Assembly (NCBI GenBank): GCA_037200525.1
Contig: JBBCGG010000001.1
Coordinates: 2,088,501 to 2,152,500 of the forward strand
DNA: 64,000 bases
Origin: Methylocella sp.
GTDB lineage: Bacteria; Pseudomonadota; Alphaproteobacteria; Rhizobiales; Beijerinckiaceae
Direction: 5' to 3'
Both the position numbers and the translations under genes were made by a program. This document shows positions 51,045 through 59,557 of this stretch, piece after piece. Position 1 is the stretch's first letter. The number at the start of each line of letters is the position of its first letter. The notes under the pieces were generated by a model, which did not search any database, had not been told where the DNA came from, and saw nothing but the letters and a program-made list of their open reading frames with translations.

Positions 51045-52646
51045 TCAGGCGGCGTATTTCCAGGGCATGAGGGCATCGATTTCGGCATTGGGCCAGCCGT
51101 TTGCGACGCGCTCGAGTGTCTGGGTGAGCCAGGCCTGAGGATCGATGTCGTTCATTTTTGCAGTTTGCAGCAATGTGGCTATGGATGCCCAAGTACGGCC
51201 TCCACCATCGCTGCCGGCGAAGAGTGAGTTTTTTCGTGTGATTGTTTGCGGCCGGATTGCACGCTCTACGATGTTGGAGTCGATCTCGATGCGGCCATCA
51301 TTCAGGAAGCGTTCGAGCGTCGCCCGGCGTGAGATGGCGTAACGTATCGCCTCGGCGAGCTTAGACTTGCCGGAGATACGTGGGAGCGCATCTTGCCAAA
51401 GCCTGAACAGATCAGCGACGATCGCCACCGCAGTTTCTTGCCGGGCCGCAGCGCGCACTTCTGGCTCTTTGCCCCGGACGTTTTCCTCGACCTCCCATAG
51501 ATGGGTCATGCGTTCAATCGTAGCCGTGGCAAGCTCGGAGCTGCCATTGACGTGCAGTTCGTAAAATCGTCTCCGGACATGGCTCCAACATCCCGCGAGC
51601 GTGACGGCGTCATTGCCGCGGTCTGGCCTCGCGAGGCGATTGTAGGCCGTATATCCGTCGACCTGCAGAATGCCCCTATAACCACCGAGATGACGGGCGA
51701 CACAATCGCCAGACCGGCTATCTTCGAAGCGATAGGCAACCATCGGCGGGCCGCTGCCGCCAAAGGGGCGATCGTCTCTCGCATAGGCCCAGAGATAGGC
51801 TGTCTTTGTGCTGCCGGAACCGGGCGCCAAGGTCGGCAAGGTCGTTTCGTCGGCGAAGATTCTTTCCGCCTGTTTGATCCGGGTGAGGACGTGTTCAGAG
51901 AGGATCTCAAGTTCAAACCCGAGCCGGCCCATCCATTGGGCCATCAGGGCGCGATTGAGTTCCACCTTGTCGCGCGTGTAGATGGCCTCTTGCCGGTAAA
52001 GCGGCAGGCCATCGGCATATTTGGAAACGGCAATAAGCGCCAGGAGAGCTTCCGTCGGAACGCCGCCCTCGATGATATGGGCCGGCGCTGGAGCCTGGAT
52101 GACACCATCCTCATTCTTGAATGCGTATTTAGGCCGGCGCGTGACGATGACGCGGAACTTGGCCGGCGTGACATCGAGCCGCTCGGAGACATCTTCGCCG
52201 ATCAGGATCTTCTGTTTGCCTTCATTCTCGGGAAGAGTGTCCGGTTCGATGACGATTTCGAGCCGCTCGAGATGGGCGGCAAAACCTTTGCGGGGACGTG
52301 CGGCTCGTTTGGCCTTATCGGGACTGGGCCGCTTGTCGAGTTCGGCCTGGATGGCTCCGATCCCCGTTTCAATCTCGTCGAAGACGAAGGCACTCTGTTC
52401 GTCATCAAGAGCTTTCGAGCCAAGCTTCTCGGAGCGGCGCCCGAACCTTGCCCGTTCCAATGCCTTGAGGATGGAGGTCAGTCGCGCGATGCGTTCGTCG
52501 GCGCTCGCATTCAAGGCTTTGAGATCGGCAACTTCGGCTTCAAGAGCTTCCGCGCGAGCCGCTTTTTCAGTCATGGCCAACACCATGGCCTTGAGCGCAT
52601 CAACGTCGTCGGGGAGCTTGGAGCCAGGCACTACCATGGGGCTCAT
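51045..52646 (-). CDS. tnpC: IS66 transposase TnpC
   Basis: 533 residues. N-terminal leucine-rich coiled coil (MTEKAARAEALEAEVADLKALNASADERIARLTS), then the zinc/helical region, then DDE core: RIFADETTLPTLAPG (Asp), LQVDGYTAYNRLARP (Asp), DGRIEIDSNIVERAIRPQTITRKNSLFAGSDGG (Glu) and a C-terminal PNAEIDALMPWKYA. Full length for IS66 TnpC. Confidence 0.94.
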   Translation of the reverse strand: MSPMVVPGSKLPDDVDALKAMVLAMTEKAARAEALEAEVADLKALNASADERIARLTSILKALERARFGRRSEKLGSKALDDEQSAFVFDEIETGIGAIQAELDKRPSPDKAKRAARPRKGFAAHLERLEIVIEPDTLPENEGKQKILIGEDVSERLDVTPAKFRVIVTRRPKYAFKNEDGVIQAPAPAHIIEGGVPTEALLALIAVSKYADGLPLYRQEAIYTRDKVELNRALMAQWMGRLGFELEILSEHVLTRIKQAERIFADETTLPTLAPGSGSTKTAYLWAYARDDRPFGGSGPPMVAYRFEDSRSGDCVARHLGGYRGILQVDGYTAYNRLARPDRGNDAVTLAGCWSHVRRRFYELHVNGSSELATATIERMTHLWEVEENVRGKEPEVRAAARQETAVAIVADLFRLWQDALPRISGKSKLAEAIRYAISRRATLERFLNDGRIEIDSNIVERAIRPQTITRKNSLFAGSDGGGRTWASIATLLQTAKMNDIDPQAWLTQTLERVANGWPNAEIDALMPWKYAA

Positions 52647-52711
52647 AAGAGCACATTTTGCCCGCGATTGCCGCCCTATTGAAACGCCCGATTCACTCTG
52701 TCGCAGGCGTT

Positions 52712-53053
52712 TTATCCAGCAAACTCCGGCCGTTTCACTGCCACCGCGTGAACGCGTTTCCAGTCCATCCCATCGACCAGCGCCATTAACTGAGCCTGGT
52801 TGAGTTGAATCCGGCTATGCCCGATCTTCGGCCAGCAAAACTGCGCTTTCTCAAGACGTTTCGCATAAAGACAAACGCCGGATCCATCCCAAAATACAAT
52901 TTTGATTCTGTCGGCCCTTTTTGCACGGAAGACGTAAAGCGCGCCATCGAATGGATCGCTGCCGCTGTCACGGACCAGGGACAGCAAACCGTCTACGCCC
53001 TTGCGAAAATCGATCGGGTGACTTGCCAGAAACACTTTGACGCCCGATGGGAT
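52712..53053 (-). CDS. tnpB: IS66 accessory protein TnpB
   Basis: Start taken at ATG 53053 (MIPSGVKVFLASHPIDFRKGVDGL), overlapping the TnpA stop. 113 residues with GALYVFRAKRADRIKIVFWDGSGVCLYAKRLEKAQFCWP, the standard IS66 Orf2 signature (DG.G.CL..KRLE...F.WP). Frames upstream to 53155 are shadow. Confidence 0.93.
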   Translation of the reverse strand: MPSGVKVFLASHPIDFRKGVDGLLSLVRDSGSDPFDGALYVFRAKRADRIKIVFWDGSGVCLYAKRLEKAQFCWPKIGHSRIQLNQAQLMALVDGMDWKRVHAVAVKRPEFAG

Positions 53054-53406
53054 CATGCCGAACGAACCGCGCGGATCACGCGCCGCAAATGTGTTTCGTC
53101 GGCCGTCGCATCCGCGCGGATGACAACGCCGCCGACAACAATTTCGATAACGCAAGGCGTGGGCTGCGTGACTTCAAGAGATGCATCCGCCGGTGGCGCT
53201 GGCAGGCTGGCCGATCCCTTACGTAAGGCCATGCGCCGCCAATCAAAAAGCTGCGCGGGACTGATGCCGATGCCTCGGGCGATCGCCGAGACATTCGCTC
53301 CAGGCACCAGAGATGCAGCTACGGCCTGTTCTTTGATCTCGTCCGACCATCGCCGCCGCAGCTGCGACGGTGCTCCCTCAAGACGATCAGGAAGCACCTC
53401 GATCAT
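53053..53406 (-). CDS. tnpA: IS66 accessory protein TnpA
   Basis: ATG 53406 (MIEVLPDRLEGAPSQLRRRWSDEIKEQAVAASL), then a helix-turn-helix (VSAIARGIGISPAQLFDWRRMALRKG) and a C-terminal basic tail, as in IS66 Orf1. The frame extends to 53442. Stop overlaps TnpB. Confidence 0.9.
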   Translation of the reverse strand: MIEVLPDRLEGAPSQLRRRWSDEIKEQAVAASLVPGANVSAIARGIGISPAQLFDWRRMALRKGSASLPAPPADASLEVTQPTPCVIEIVVGGVVIRADATADETHLRRVIRAVRSA

Positions 53407-54048
53407 ATGGAAGCTTCTATCCCTAGACCTATGCGCAGACATAGAAGTTCAAACCAGCATTTATTGCAGCTCCCGCATAAATACCTGCTCGTCAGACGCT
53501 CCGCCATATGGGTCCAGCTTGGCGCTTACAGATGAAGAGGTCCGAGAGAACGTCGATGACGTCCGCTGCCTTCAGCTTCCGGTTAATCCTGATCGCGATG
53601 CATTCGCGGGTAAATTCGTCGATGATATTCAGCATGCGATATTTCCTGCCATCATGAGTGCGGTCCTCGACGAAGTCATAGGACCAGACGTGGTTGGGGC
53701 ATTGCGGGCGCAGCCGGACGCACGAGCCGTCATTGAGCCAGAGACGCCCGCGCTTGGGTTGTCTGGCCGGAACTTTCAGCCCCTCGCGTCGCCAGATCCG
53801 CTCGACCCGTTTGACGTTGACCTTCCAGCCTCGCTCCCACAACATCGCCGTGATGCGGCGGTAGCCATAGCGGCCGTACTGGATGGCGAGCGCCGTGATG
53901 TCGGCGATCAATGCCGCTTCGTCATCGGGCTTGGTCGGAACCTTGCGCTGCGTGGAGCGATGCTGACCGAGAACCCGGCAAGCGAACCGCTCGGAAACGC
54001 CATGTTCGGCGATCACATGCTCCACGCAGGCGCGACGACGCGCGGAGC

Positions 54049-54327
54049 TCAGAAGTTTCCCGAGGCAGCCTCTTTCAGGATCAGCTTCTCAAGCGTCAAA
54101 TCGGACACCGCTCGACGGAGCCGCGTATTCTCCGCCTCCAGCTCCTTCAGCCGCTTCACCTGATCGCCCTTCAGGCCGCCGTATTCCGACCGCCATCGAT
54201 AGTATGTAACTTCCGTCACCCCTATCGAGCGGATCGCCTCCGCGACCGGTCGCCCTTGCGCGCTAAGCACTTCGACTTGCCGTAGCTTCGCGACGATCTC
54301 TTCCGCCTTGTGTCTTTTCCTCGGCAT
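54049..54327 (-). CDS. IS3-family orfA
   Basis: ATG 54327: MPRKRHKAEEIVAKLRQVEVLSAQGRPVAEAIRSIGVTEVTYYRWRSEYGG with HTH, then a leucine-zipper (VKRLKELEAENTRLRRAVSDLTLEKLIL). Typical OrfA of IS407/IS51-like IS3 elements. OrfB follows in the next frame for programmed fusion. Confidence 0.92.
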   Translation of the reverse strand: MPRKRHKAEEIVAKLRQVEVLSAQGRPVAEAIRSIGVTEVTYYRWRSEYGGLKGDQVKRLKELEAENTRLRRAVSDLTLEKLILKEAASGNF

Positions 54328-54390
54328 TGCGCAGTCCTCCATCAGGCTCATAAGCCCATACTTCACGGAGGATCACTTTTCAGGGGGCAG

Positions 54391-55887
54391 ACCAACAACG
54401 GCTTGCCGTTTACGTGCAACGGATCGTTCGTTGTCAATTCGCTGGTGACCGCAGCCAATGTCAACGTCTACATGCAGGGCGCCGGCGAGAAGTGCGTAAT
54501 TGTCGAGAACAACTCGCAGTCAATGTTGTTCTTCAACAGCACTAACCTTTCTTCAATTTATATGAAGGACGTCCGGATACAGCCGAACGCGGTTATTTCC
54601 AGTGTTACAGGAGTGGATCACACCGCAGCTCTTTATATAAAATATCCGAATGGGTCTATCGGCGGTGTAAATCCACTAGTTCTTCTGGACAATGTCAAGG
54701 TTGTTCCGTTGAGCCCAGCAGCCTGCGCCATAAATGGCATTTATCTTAACGATGCAATTAACGTCGTCATTAAAGACCCATACTACCTCGGATGCACTGC
54801 GCCATTTTTACCTAATTCAACCCACATCGTCATCGACGGGACGCACTCTCCGAACACTATAACAATCCAGCATCCGGTTGCGTTGTTCGCTCAAAACGGC
54901 GTGCTTGCGCCAGCAGTTGCAACGGGCGGCTGGCAGGGCGTTCGGGTCTATAACCAGGACTGCGTTGAGTGCTTTGTCGGCATAAACATGGCCGGTTCAG
55001 CAGATGGTTCGTCTGACTTCTTTCTGGCGACCGGGGGCGAAGGCGACATAGCGCAAAACGCCGTGCTTGTTAACAATGTCCAGCACGTTAACATCAACAA
55101 TAACTACTACTTCATCACCTCGATTGGAGCCCCCGGCGCGCCTACTTCGGCATTTCCGACTTGCTATGAAGTCGCGATGTCTATCCCGGTTGTGCAGACT
55201 GTCAGCCATGTAGAAGACAATACGTGCAGCGGGCAGCAAGCGACAGGTTTTACCAGCCGCGCCGGTATCTTTATTCAGGGCGCCGCTGACACGCCGGTGA
55301 GCTCAAGCATTGGCCCCAACAATCTAGCTGTCTTGGAAGTCGGTATCGCGATCGGCGCGAACACTTCCGGCGTTTTGATCGCCAAACAAAACGTTACCTC
55401 TGTTGCAACGGAGCTGAGCGACGGCGGCGTGCCGGGCGGCAATACCTACATTCCTCCGCTGGCGAGGAGGGACGCGGCTACGCAGGCTGCCGGCCTCGTG
55501 GGCGAGATCATGTCGCTCTCGGTCCCGAATTCTTCTGCTGTGTCACAGCCGACCTCCGGAACACCGATCAACATCGGCTCCATCGCGCTGACGCCCGGCA
55601 ACTGGCTTTGCAACGGCACGGTTTGGACAAAGCCAGCGGCAACCACGACGACATCAAGCCTCCTAGCCTCTCTTTCCACGACATCCGCGACCAATGCTGC
55701 TGCTGGAAGCGTCGGAGCGGCTGAGAGCTCTTCGGCGATCCCGGCCAATGTGGCGGAGAGCGTCAACTTTGGGCCTGCGGTTTTCAATGTTTCTGCGGCC
55801 ACGACGCTTTTCTTAGTCGGCAACGCCTCGTTCGCAGTGAGCACGATGGCTCTTTATGGGAGCGCACAATGCCAACGCTACATGTGA
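54391..55887 (+). CDS. Tailspike/fibre C-terminal fragment (beta-helix)
   Basis: After the IS end: QTNNGLPFTCNGSFVVNSLVTAANVNVYMQGAG, then many short beta-strand repeats of a right-handed beta-helix (VNPLVLLDNVKVVPLS; INGIYLNDAINVVIKDPYYLG; GVRVYNQDCVECFVGINMAGSADGSSDFFL; VNNVQHVNINNNYYF) and a C-terminal jelly-roll-like domain (TPGNWLCNGTVWTKPAATTTTSSLL). This is a depolymerase-type tailspike receptor-binding part. Without the IS it has no start; 5' codons are supplied by IS sequence. Confidence 0.75.
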   Translation, partial: TNNGLPFTCNGSFVVNSLVTAANVNVYMQGAGEKCVIVENNSQSMLFFNSTNLSSIYMKDVRIQPNAVISSVTGVDHTAALYIKYPNGSIGGVNPLVLLDNVKVVPLSPAACAINGIYLNDAINVVIKDPYYLGCTAPFLPNSTHIVIDGTHSPNTITIQHPVALFAQNGVLAPAVATGGWQGVRVYNQDCVECFVGINMAGSADGSSDFFLATGGEGDIAQNAVLVNNVQHVNINNNYYFITSIGAPGAPTSAFPTCYEVAMSIPVVQTVSHVEDNTCSGQQATGFTSRAGIFIQGAADTPVSSSIGPNNLAVLEVGIAIGANTSGVLIAKQNVTSVATELSDGGVPGGNTYIPPLARRDAATQAAGLVGEIMSLSVPNSSAVSQPTSGTPINIGSIALTPGNWLCNGTVWTKPAATTTTSSLLASLSTTSATNAAAGSVGAAESSSAIPANVAESVNFGPAVFNVSAATTLFLVGNASFAVSTMALYGSAQCQRYM

Positions 55888-55918
55888 GATGCGAGATGCT
55901 CATATCGAAGGTGAGATA

Positions 55919-56353
55919 ATGGACATTTCCGAAAAGGGATTGCTAGCGCTCATCGGTCGCGAAGGATCGCGACTCAAGGCCTATCGCGACAGCCGCGGGA
56001 TTTGGACCATCGGCGTCGGCCATACGGGCCGCGCGAGTCCGCCATCGGTTCATGCCGGGATGACCATCACTCCCGACGAGGAAATGCGAATCCTCCATAC
56101 CGATCTCGCGCCGGAAATCGCCGCAGTCAATCGGGCGATCCGCGTTAGCATCAGCCAAGATCAGTTCGACGCTTGCGTTTCGCTTGCCTTCAACATCGGC
56201 GCGCATGGCTTCGTCGGATCGACCGTCGTCCACATGATCAATGCCGGCAATTTAGAGGCCGCGGCGAATGCCTTCCTGATGTGGGATCACCCATCAGAGT
56301 TGAAGGGTCGCCGCGAAGCCGAGCGAGAGCAATTTTTGGGAGTCGCCGCATGA
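55919..56353 (+). CDS. Endolysin, GH24 lysozyme
   Basis: 144 residues: MDISEKGLLALIGREGSRLKAYRDSRGIWTIGVGHTG with catalytic Glu-8-Asp-5-Thr spacing (E in GREG, D in YRDS, T in IWTIG), then VHAGMTITPDEEMRIL, QFDACVSLAFNIGAHGF and GRREAEREQFLG. No signal-anchor-release helix is seen, so it probably needs a holin. Start chosen at ATG 55919. Confidence 0.93.
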   Translation: MDISEKGLLALIGREGSRLKAYRDSRGIWTIGVGHTGRASPPSVHAGMTITPDEEMRILHTDLAPEIAAVNRAIRVSISQDQFDACVSLAFNIGAHGFVGSTVVHMINAGNLEAAANAFLMWDHPSELKGRREAEREQFLGVAA

Positions 56354-56394
56354 GACTCGCGCGTGCTCTTCCCCTCACGAAAGGAACCAAAACG

Positions 56395-56967
56395 ATGCGT
56401 GGATTTCGCTTGATTGTCGCCATTTGTTGCGCCGCTCTGGTTTGTGCGTCGCCTTCCTTTGCCGCCTCGAAAGCAAAATTGCCGCTGCCGCTCCCGATCG
56501 ACCCGCTCGGTTTGAATGGCGATGCCGCCGCGACGACTTCGAAGCTCCCGATCCCGCTGCCGTTCGATCCGCTCGGCCTCAACGAGACCGGCCTCCAGTC
56601 ACCTGACCAAATGGTCGACAAGGTTCGCGCTTGGGTCACGAGCGACGCCGCCGCGGATTTGGCCGCGGCTCAGACTGTCGCCAAGGCCGCCGGAAATACG
56701 ATAACGGCGGCTTGCTGGACGCCAATTCAGGCCTTCGTCGCGCAGGTTCAGGCGCTCCCGGTGGCTAGCGATATGCCGAAAATTCACCTCGCCGTGGATA
56801 TCGAGATCATCACGGATCTTGAAATCGCGCTGTCGCCCAATTCGCCAATCGTCGCCGGTTGCTCCTCACTCGCGAATTTCCAGCTCATCTCCGCGAAGGA
56901 TCTCGTCTCGGGGATCCTGACGGGCGCAACTTCGCTCGCGGCTCTCGCTGCTTCGCCGATCAAGTAG
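56395..56967 (+). CDS. Secreted phage protein with PLP..PLGLN repeats
   Basis: ATG 56395 (AAAGGA nine bases before) begins a signal peptide (MRGFRLIVAICCAALVCASPSFA|ASKAK). The mature part has two near repeats (LPLPLPIDPLGLNGD, LPIPLPFDPLGLNET), then MVDKVRAWVTSDAAADLAAAQTVAKAAGN and a helical tail. 190 residues; usual between endolysin and holin genes in some Rhizobiales podophages. The function is unknown. Confidence 0.7.
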   Translation: MRGFRLIVAICCAALVCASPSFAASKAKLPLPLPIDPLGLNGDAAATTSKLPIPLPFDPLGLNETGLQSPDQMVDKVRAWVTSDAAADLAAAQTVAKAAGNTITAACWTPIQAFVAQVQALPVASDMPKIHLAVDIEIITDLEIALSPNSPIVAGCSSLANFQLISAKDLVSGILTGATSLAALAASPIK

Positions 56968-57015
56968 GAGCTGATCGTTCCCGTTCCGCCCGCGAACACC
57001 GCAAGAATTCGCTTC

Positions 57016-57479
57016 GTGACAACGAAGGATGACTTTTTTTCGCGCTTGATCCGCTTCGACAATATGGCCGCGGTGAGCCACGTCGAAGCGGTGATGGCCG
57101 ATGGCACGATCATCGCGGCGCTGACCCAAGGCGGCGTGCAACGCCTTCCCGGCGACTACGCGCCAGAGGACACGTTACAAATCTTCGTCGATCTCAAATG
57201 ACGCCGGAAATGTACGCCCATTGGGTGGCCTTCCTCGAATATCGCATCGGCTGGCAATACGACATGAAGGCCATTCTGGGGTTCGCGACGTTCAACGGCG
57301 GCCTGCATGATCCGCGTAAACTGATCTGCTCGGCCTCGATCGCCGACTCGCTTCGTCACTGCGGCTGGTGGCCCATCCCGCTCGCCAAACGCTACCACGC
57401 CATAGATCCTGTTACGGTTCTGCTCATGCTCCAAGCGGATGTGCGCAGCATCGTCCATCCCACGGAGACGCTGACATGA
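57016..57479 (+). CDS. Permuted-papain-fold hydrolase (YiiX/NlpC-like), frameshifted
   Basis: First frame from GTG 57016: MTTKDDFFSRLIRFDNMAAVSHVEAVMADGTIIAALTQGGV with the fold's His in SHVEAV, ending FVDLK at TGA 57199-57201. The second frame begins with the overlapping ATG 57198: MTPEMYAHWVAFLEYRIGWQYDMKAILG, then the Cys in KLICSASIADSLRHCGW. The fold normally spans both in one chain (S-H-V-E early, CS late), so one base is probably missing from an A-run at 57196-57198. It resembles phage cell-wall peptidases. Confidence 0.72.
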
Positions 57480-57928
57480 ACACGCTCGTAAGCATCGGGC
57501 CGGTCGTTGAATTTCTGAAGCCCGCCATCCAGGACGTCGCGGCGGTCGTGATCCTCGCGGGACTCGGCGCCGTGGGGAATCTCGCGCGTAAATATCTCAA
57601 GATCCAGATCTCCAGTTCGCAGATGGATCTCGTGCGCAAGGCGATGGCGGACGAAGTGCATCGCATGGTCGGCGAAGGCGTCGACAAGCTCTCGACGATC
57701 AACGTCAACGTCGAGTCGCCGCAGGTGGCGCGGGTCGCTAACGCCGCGATCGCTAATGCCGGGCCCGTTGTCGCGAAGTTGGGCATCACTCCCGATGAGG
57801 TGAAGGCGTTGGCCCTCAGCACGATTGGCGCCTATCAGGCGAGCGTCGAGAGCAATCCCGCGCCTGTCGTTGTATCGCCCGCGCCGATCGCCGCGCCGCC
57901 GGCGGCCGCAGGTCTCGTGACCACCTAA
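57476..57928 (+). CDS. Holin-like membrane protein (LL-H type?)
   Basis: ATG 57476 overlaps the previous stop. 150 residues: one transmembrane helix (VAAVVILAGLGAVGNLAR), then a helical region (MADEVHRMVGEGVDKLSTI) and a Pro/Ala-rich tail. Fits holins with one N-terminal helix of the phage LL-H class; the neighbouring gene adds a C-terminal TM protein. Confidence 0.55.
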   Translation: MNTLVSIGPVVEFLKPAIQDVAAVVILAGLGAVGNLARKYLKIQISSSQMDLVRKAMADEVHRMVGEGVDKLSTINVNVESPQVARVANAAIANAGPVVAKLGITPDEVKALALSTIGAYQASVESNPAPVVVSPAPIAAPPAAAGLVTT

Positions 57929-57966
57929 GAAGTTCGCCGAGGAAGGCTTTCAGGGGATAATTCGAA

Positions 57967-58323
57967 ATGGCGGACGAAGGCGAAAATCGTGAACACCGGC
58001 TGCTCAACGAGCGCTGGACGTGGGAAAAAGAAATGGTTGCACTCACATCGGACAACCAAGCCAGGATCAGAAATCTCGAAGAGGGGATTAAGCCGCTAGC
58101 CCAGCTTTCCCTCAATCTCGAGCGGTTTGTCGCGAAGTTCGAAGCGCTCATCGATCGCTTTGAATCCGTAGAGAATATGCGCGAGGACCTCGATCAGCTC
58201 ATAGCCAGCGAGAACCAACGCAAAGGCGCCGACGCGCGGAACATACGAAACTCGCTCCTGGGTGGACTTGGAGGGGGTTTGGCGTCCGGCGTGGGCGCTT
58301 GGCTGCTGACGCACATAAAATGA
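57967..58323 (+). CDS. Coiled-coil membrane protein, XhlA-like
   Basis: 118 residues: a long coiled coil (RWTWEKEMVALTSDNQARIRNLEEGIKPLAQLSLNLERFVAKFEALI) and a C-terminal transmembrane helix (LLGGLGGGLASGVGAWLL). Shape as in XhlA/holin-accessory proteins of tailed phages. Lysis role inferred from the neighbourhood. Confidence 0.6.
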   Translation: MADEGENREHRLLNERWTWEKEMVALTSDNQARIRNLEEGIKPLAQLSLNLERFVAKFEALIDRFESVENMREDLDQLIASENQRKGADARNIRNSLLGGLGGGLASGVGAWLLTHIK

Positions 58324-58334
58324 GGACGCCTGCA

Positions 58335-58910
58335 ATGACTAGATTGGTGGTCAAGGTCCTTTTGTTTGCGATGCTGGCGCTGGCGCCGGCTGCGGCTCAT
58401 GCGCAAATGCGCGCGTTCGTTGTCACCTCATGCGACTCTCTGCCGGCGATCTATAATCCGGGTAGTCAGGGCATTCCGGTAATCGACGAGACCGGCGCCG
58501 CTTGCACGGGTGGTGGAGGAGGTGGCGGCGGTGGCGCGATCAGTCAGCCTCTGGGTGGCGCAACTCCGCTGGCTCAGGCTGTTGCGGTCACTATCGTCCC
58601 CAACGTGAAGACGCTGACGGATCGCAGCGGCGCGGTAACGACGGGCGGCACCTCTCAGACTTTGGTCGCGTCGGTCTCTGCTAGAATGACGATCTTCATC
58701 GAGAATCCGTGCACAGCCGCTTCGCAAAATATCACGACGGCCGAGAGCCTCTTCATCAACTTCACGGCTGCTGCATCTACGACGGCAGGCGGCTCGATCG
58801 AGCTAGCCCCCTGTGGGGTTTATAGCACGGGCACGGGACCGGTCTCGACCGAGGCGATTACGGTCACAGCGACGACGACCGGGCATAGGTGGACCGCGAA
58901 GATCGAGTGA
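58335..58910 (+). CDS. Secreted late protein with polyglycine, 191 aa
   Basis: ATG 58335 reads MTRLVVKVLLFAMLALAPAAAHA|QMRAF, a clear signal peptide. Then CDSLPAIYNPGSQGIPVIDETGAACTGGGGGGGGG and a beta-rich domain with conserved Cys (NPCTAASQN; APCGVYSTG). Looks like a minor structural or capsid-attached protein; the last gene of the late cluster. Confidence 0.6.
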   Translation: MTRLVVKVLLFAMLALAPAAAHAQMRAFVVTSCDSLPAIYNPGSQGIPVIDETGAACTGGGGGGGGGAISQPLGGATPLAQAVAVTIVPNVKTLTDRSGAVTTGGTSQTLVASVSARMTIFIENPCTAASQNITTAESLFINFTAAASTTAGGSIELAPCGVYSTGTGPVSTEAITVTATTTGHRWTAKIE

Positions 58911-58960
58911 AGGGAAAGACAAGTCCTCGCCGCGGATGGGCCCTGAGGATCTACCTCTTC

Positions 58961-59182
58961 TCACCCGGGGTCCTTCTCCAAAAAATGGAGCGCAGCTTCG
59001 ATCAGCCCGCGCGCCGCTTCCGGCCTTGTGGGCCTCGGATGAGGCTGGGCGGCAATCCAATTATCAATAGATTTGAGAGTATCGACAGCAATGCGAAGTG
59101 TTTTCGTTTCGGGACGCACGCGTCCTGTCGGCCGACCTCTTCTCTTTTTTGTGGCAGGAAAATTTTGCTTTGCCTCAAACAA
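58961..59182 (-). CDS. Small ribbon-helix-helix-like DNA-binding protein
   Basis: 73 residues: KKRRGRPTGRVRPETKTLRIAVDTLKSIDNWIAAQPHPRPTRPEAARGLIEAALHFLEK. An AT-hook-like KKRRGRPTG precedes a CopG-like RHH pattern (KTLRIAV....KSIDNWIA...RPTRPEAARGLIE.AL). Convergent with the late operon; probably an autonomous regulator or antitoxin. Confidence 0.7.
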   Translation of the reverse strand: MFEAKQNFPATKKRRGRPTGRVRPETKTLRIAVDTLKSIDNWIAAQPHPRPTRPEAARGLIEAALHFLEKDPG

Positions 59183-59557
59183 AGAATTTTACTCCTGGTG
59201 GCTCAGATGGGATGATTATCGGCCTATGGCGTCCAGTTTGTGGCTCTTCGGAAGCATCATTATCTGCCTCGCTCCTTCCTGCCAAAAGCACGGTTGGTTA
59301 GGAGCGAGAAAAATTTACGCAGTTTGTTACAGCATGATGTCCGTGCTCGCGAAAACTCGTCCGCCGCCTCGCCAGTAAGAGCACGATGGCTGCATGCAAG
59401 AACGCAACAATTTACCGTGCAGCGGTGATCAATCGTCCCCATTTTCCGACAATCGATGGCTGTGGCGATTTTTTTTTCGAAGTTGAAATCACGTCGTAAC
59501 ATCGCTGTTCCACACGTATTGACCGACTATGCTGGAGGAGCAGTCGAGCTCCAGTCT
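59183..59557. other. Region with a small minus-strand ORF next to element copy 2
   Basis: Apart from the small ORF 59260-59502, which begins like the ORFs after the other copies, no gene is convincing. The AT-rich part near 59150-59220 probably carries promoter sequences. Confidence 0.35.
59260..59502 (-). CDS. Small ORF downstream of the repeated element, copy 2
   Basis: ATG 59502: MLRRDFNFEKKIATAIDCRKMGTI ... The N-terminus aligns with the starts of the corresponding ORFs after copies 1 and 3 (MLPYDQ, MLPHDF). Composition is Cys/Arg-rich and the frame includes an A9 run early on, so it may be shifted. Only the positional parallel supports it. Confidence 0.3.
   Translation of the reverse strand: MLRRDFNFEKKIATAIDCRKMGTIDHRCTVNCCVLACSHRALTGEAADEFSRARTSCCNKLRKFFSLLTNRAFGRKERGR

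Larger units (their letters stand above)
51023..53529 (-). mobile_element. IS66-family element (2507 bp)
   Basis: Starts GTAAGCGC and ends GCGCTTAC, the usual IS66 termini, with a perfect 8-bp duplication AGATGAAG at 51015-51022 and 53530-53537. It carries tnpA, tnpB and tnpC in order on the minus strand. Complete and recently inserted into the IS3 orfB. Confidence 0.95.
50644..54025 (-). pseudogene. IS3-family orfB (integrase), split by IS66
   Basis: Joining 53538-54025 with 50644-51022 gives exactly 867 bases, 288 residues in one frame: MEHVIAEHGVSERFACRVLGQHRSTQR, NHVWSYDFVEDRTHDGRKYRMLNIIDEFTRE (first Asp), LSDLFILRGVPIHIRSDNGPEFIA (second Asp, rebuilt across the junction), PWENGYCESFNSKLRDELLNGEIF (Glu). 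The complete D,D35E core shows the IS3 was functional before IS66 arrived. Confidence 0.9.
50615..54389 (-). mobile_element. IS3-family element, interrupted by an IS66 element
   Basis: Ends TGCCCCC...(GTGATCC) on both sides as inverted repeats (left TGCCCCCATGGGGTGATCC, right complement TGCCCCCTGAAAAGTGATCC). It carries orfA and orfB on the minus strand. Subtracting the 2507-bp IS66 and one 8-bp duplication leaves about 1.26 kb, normal for IS3. No unambiguous target duplication flanks it, which suggests that adjacent DNA was deleted. Confidence 0.88.

Noticed and set aside
51501-52682. Plus-strand frame of 393 codons
   Set aside because: Antisense of IS66 tnpC, which has complete DDE motifs.
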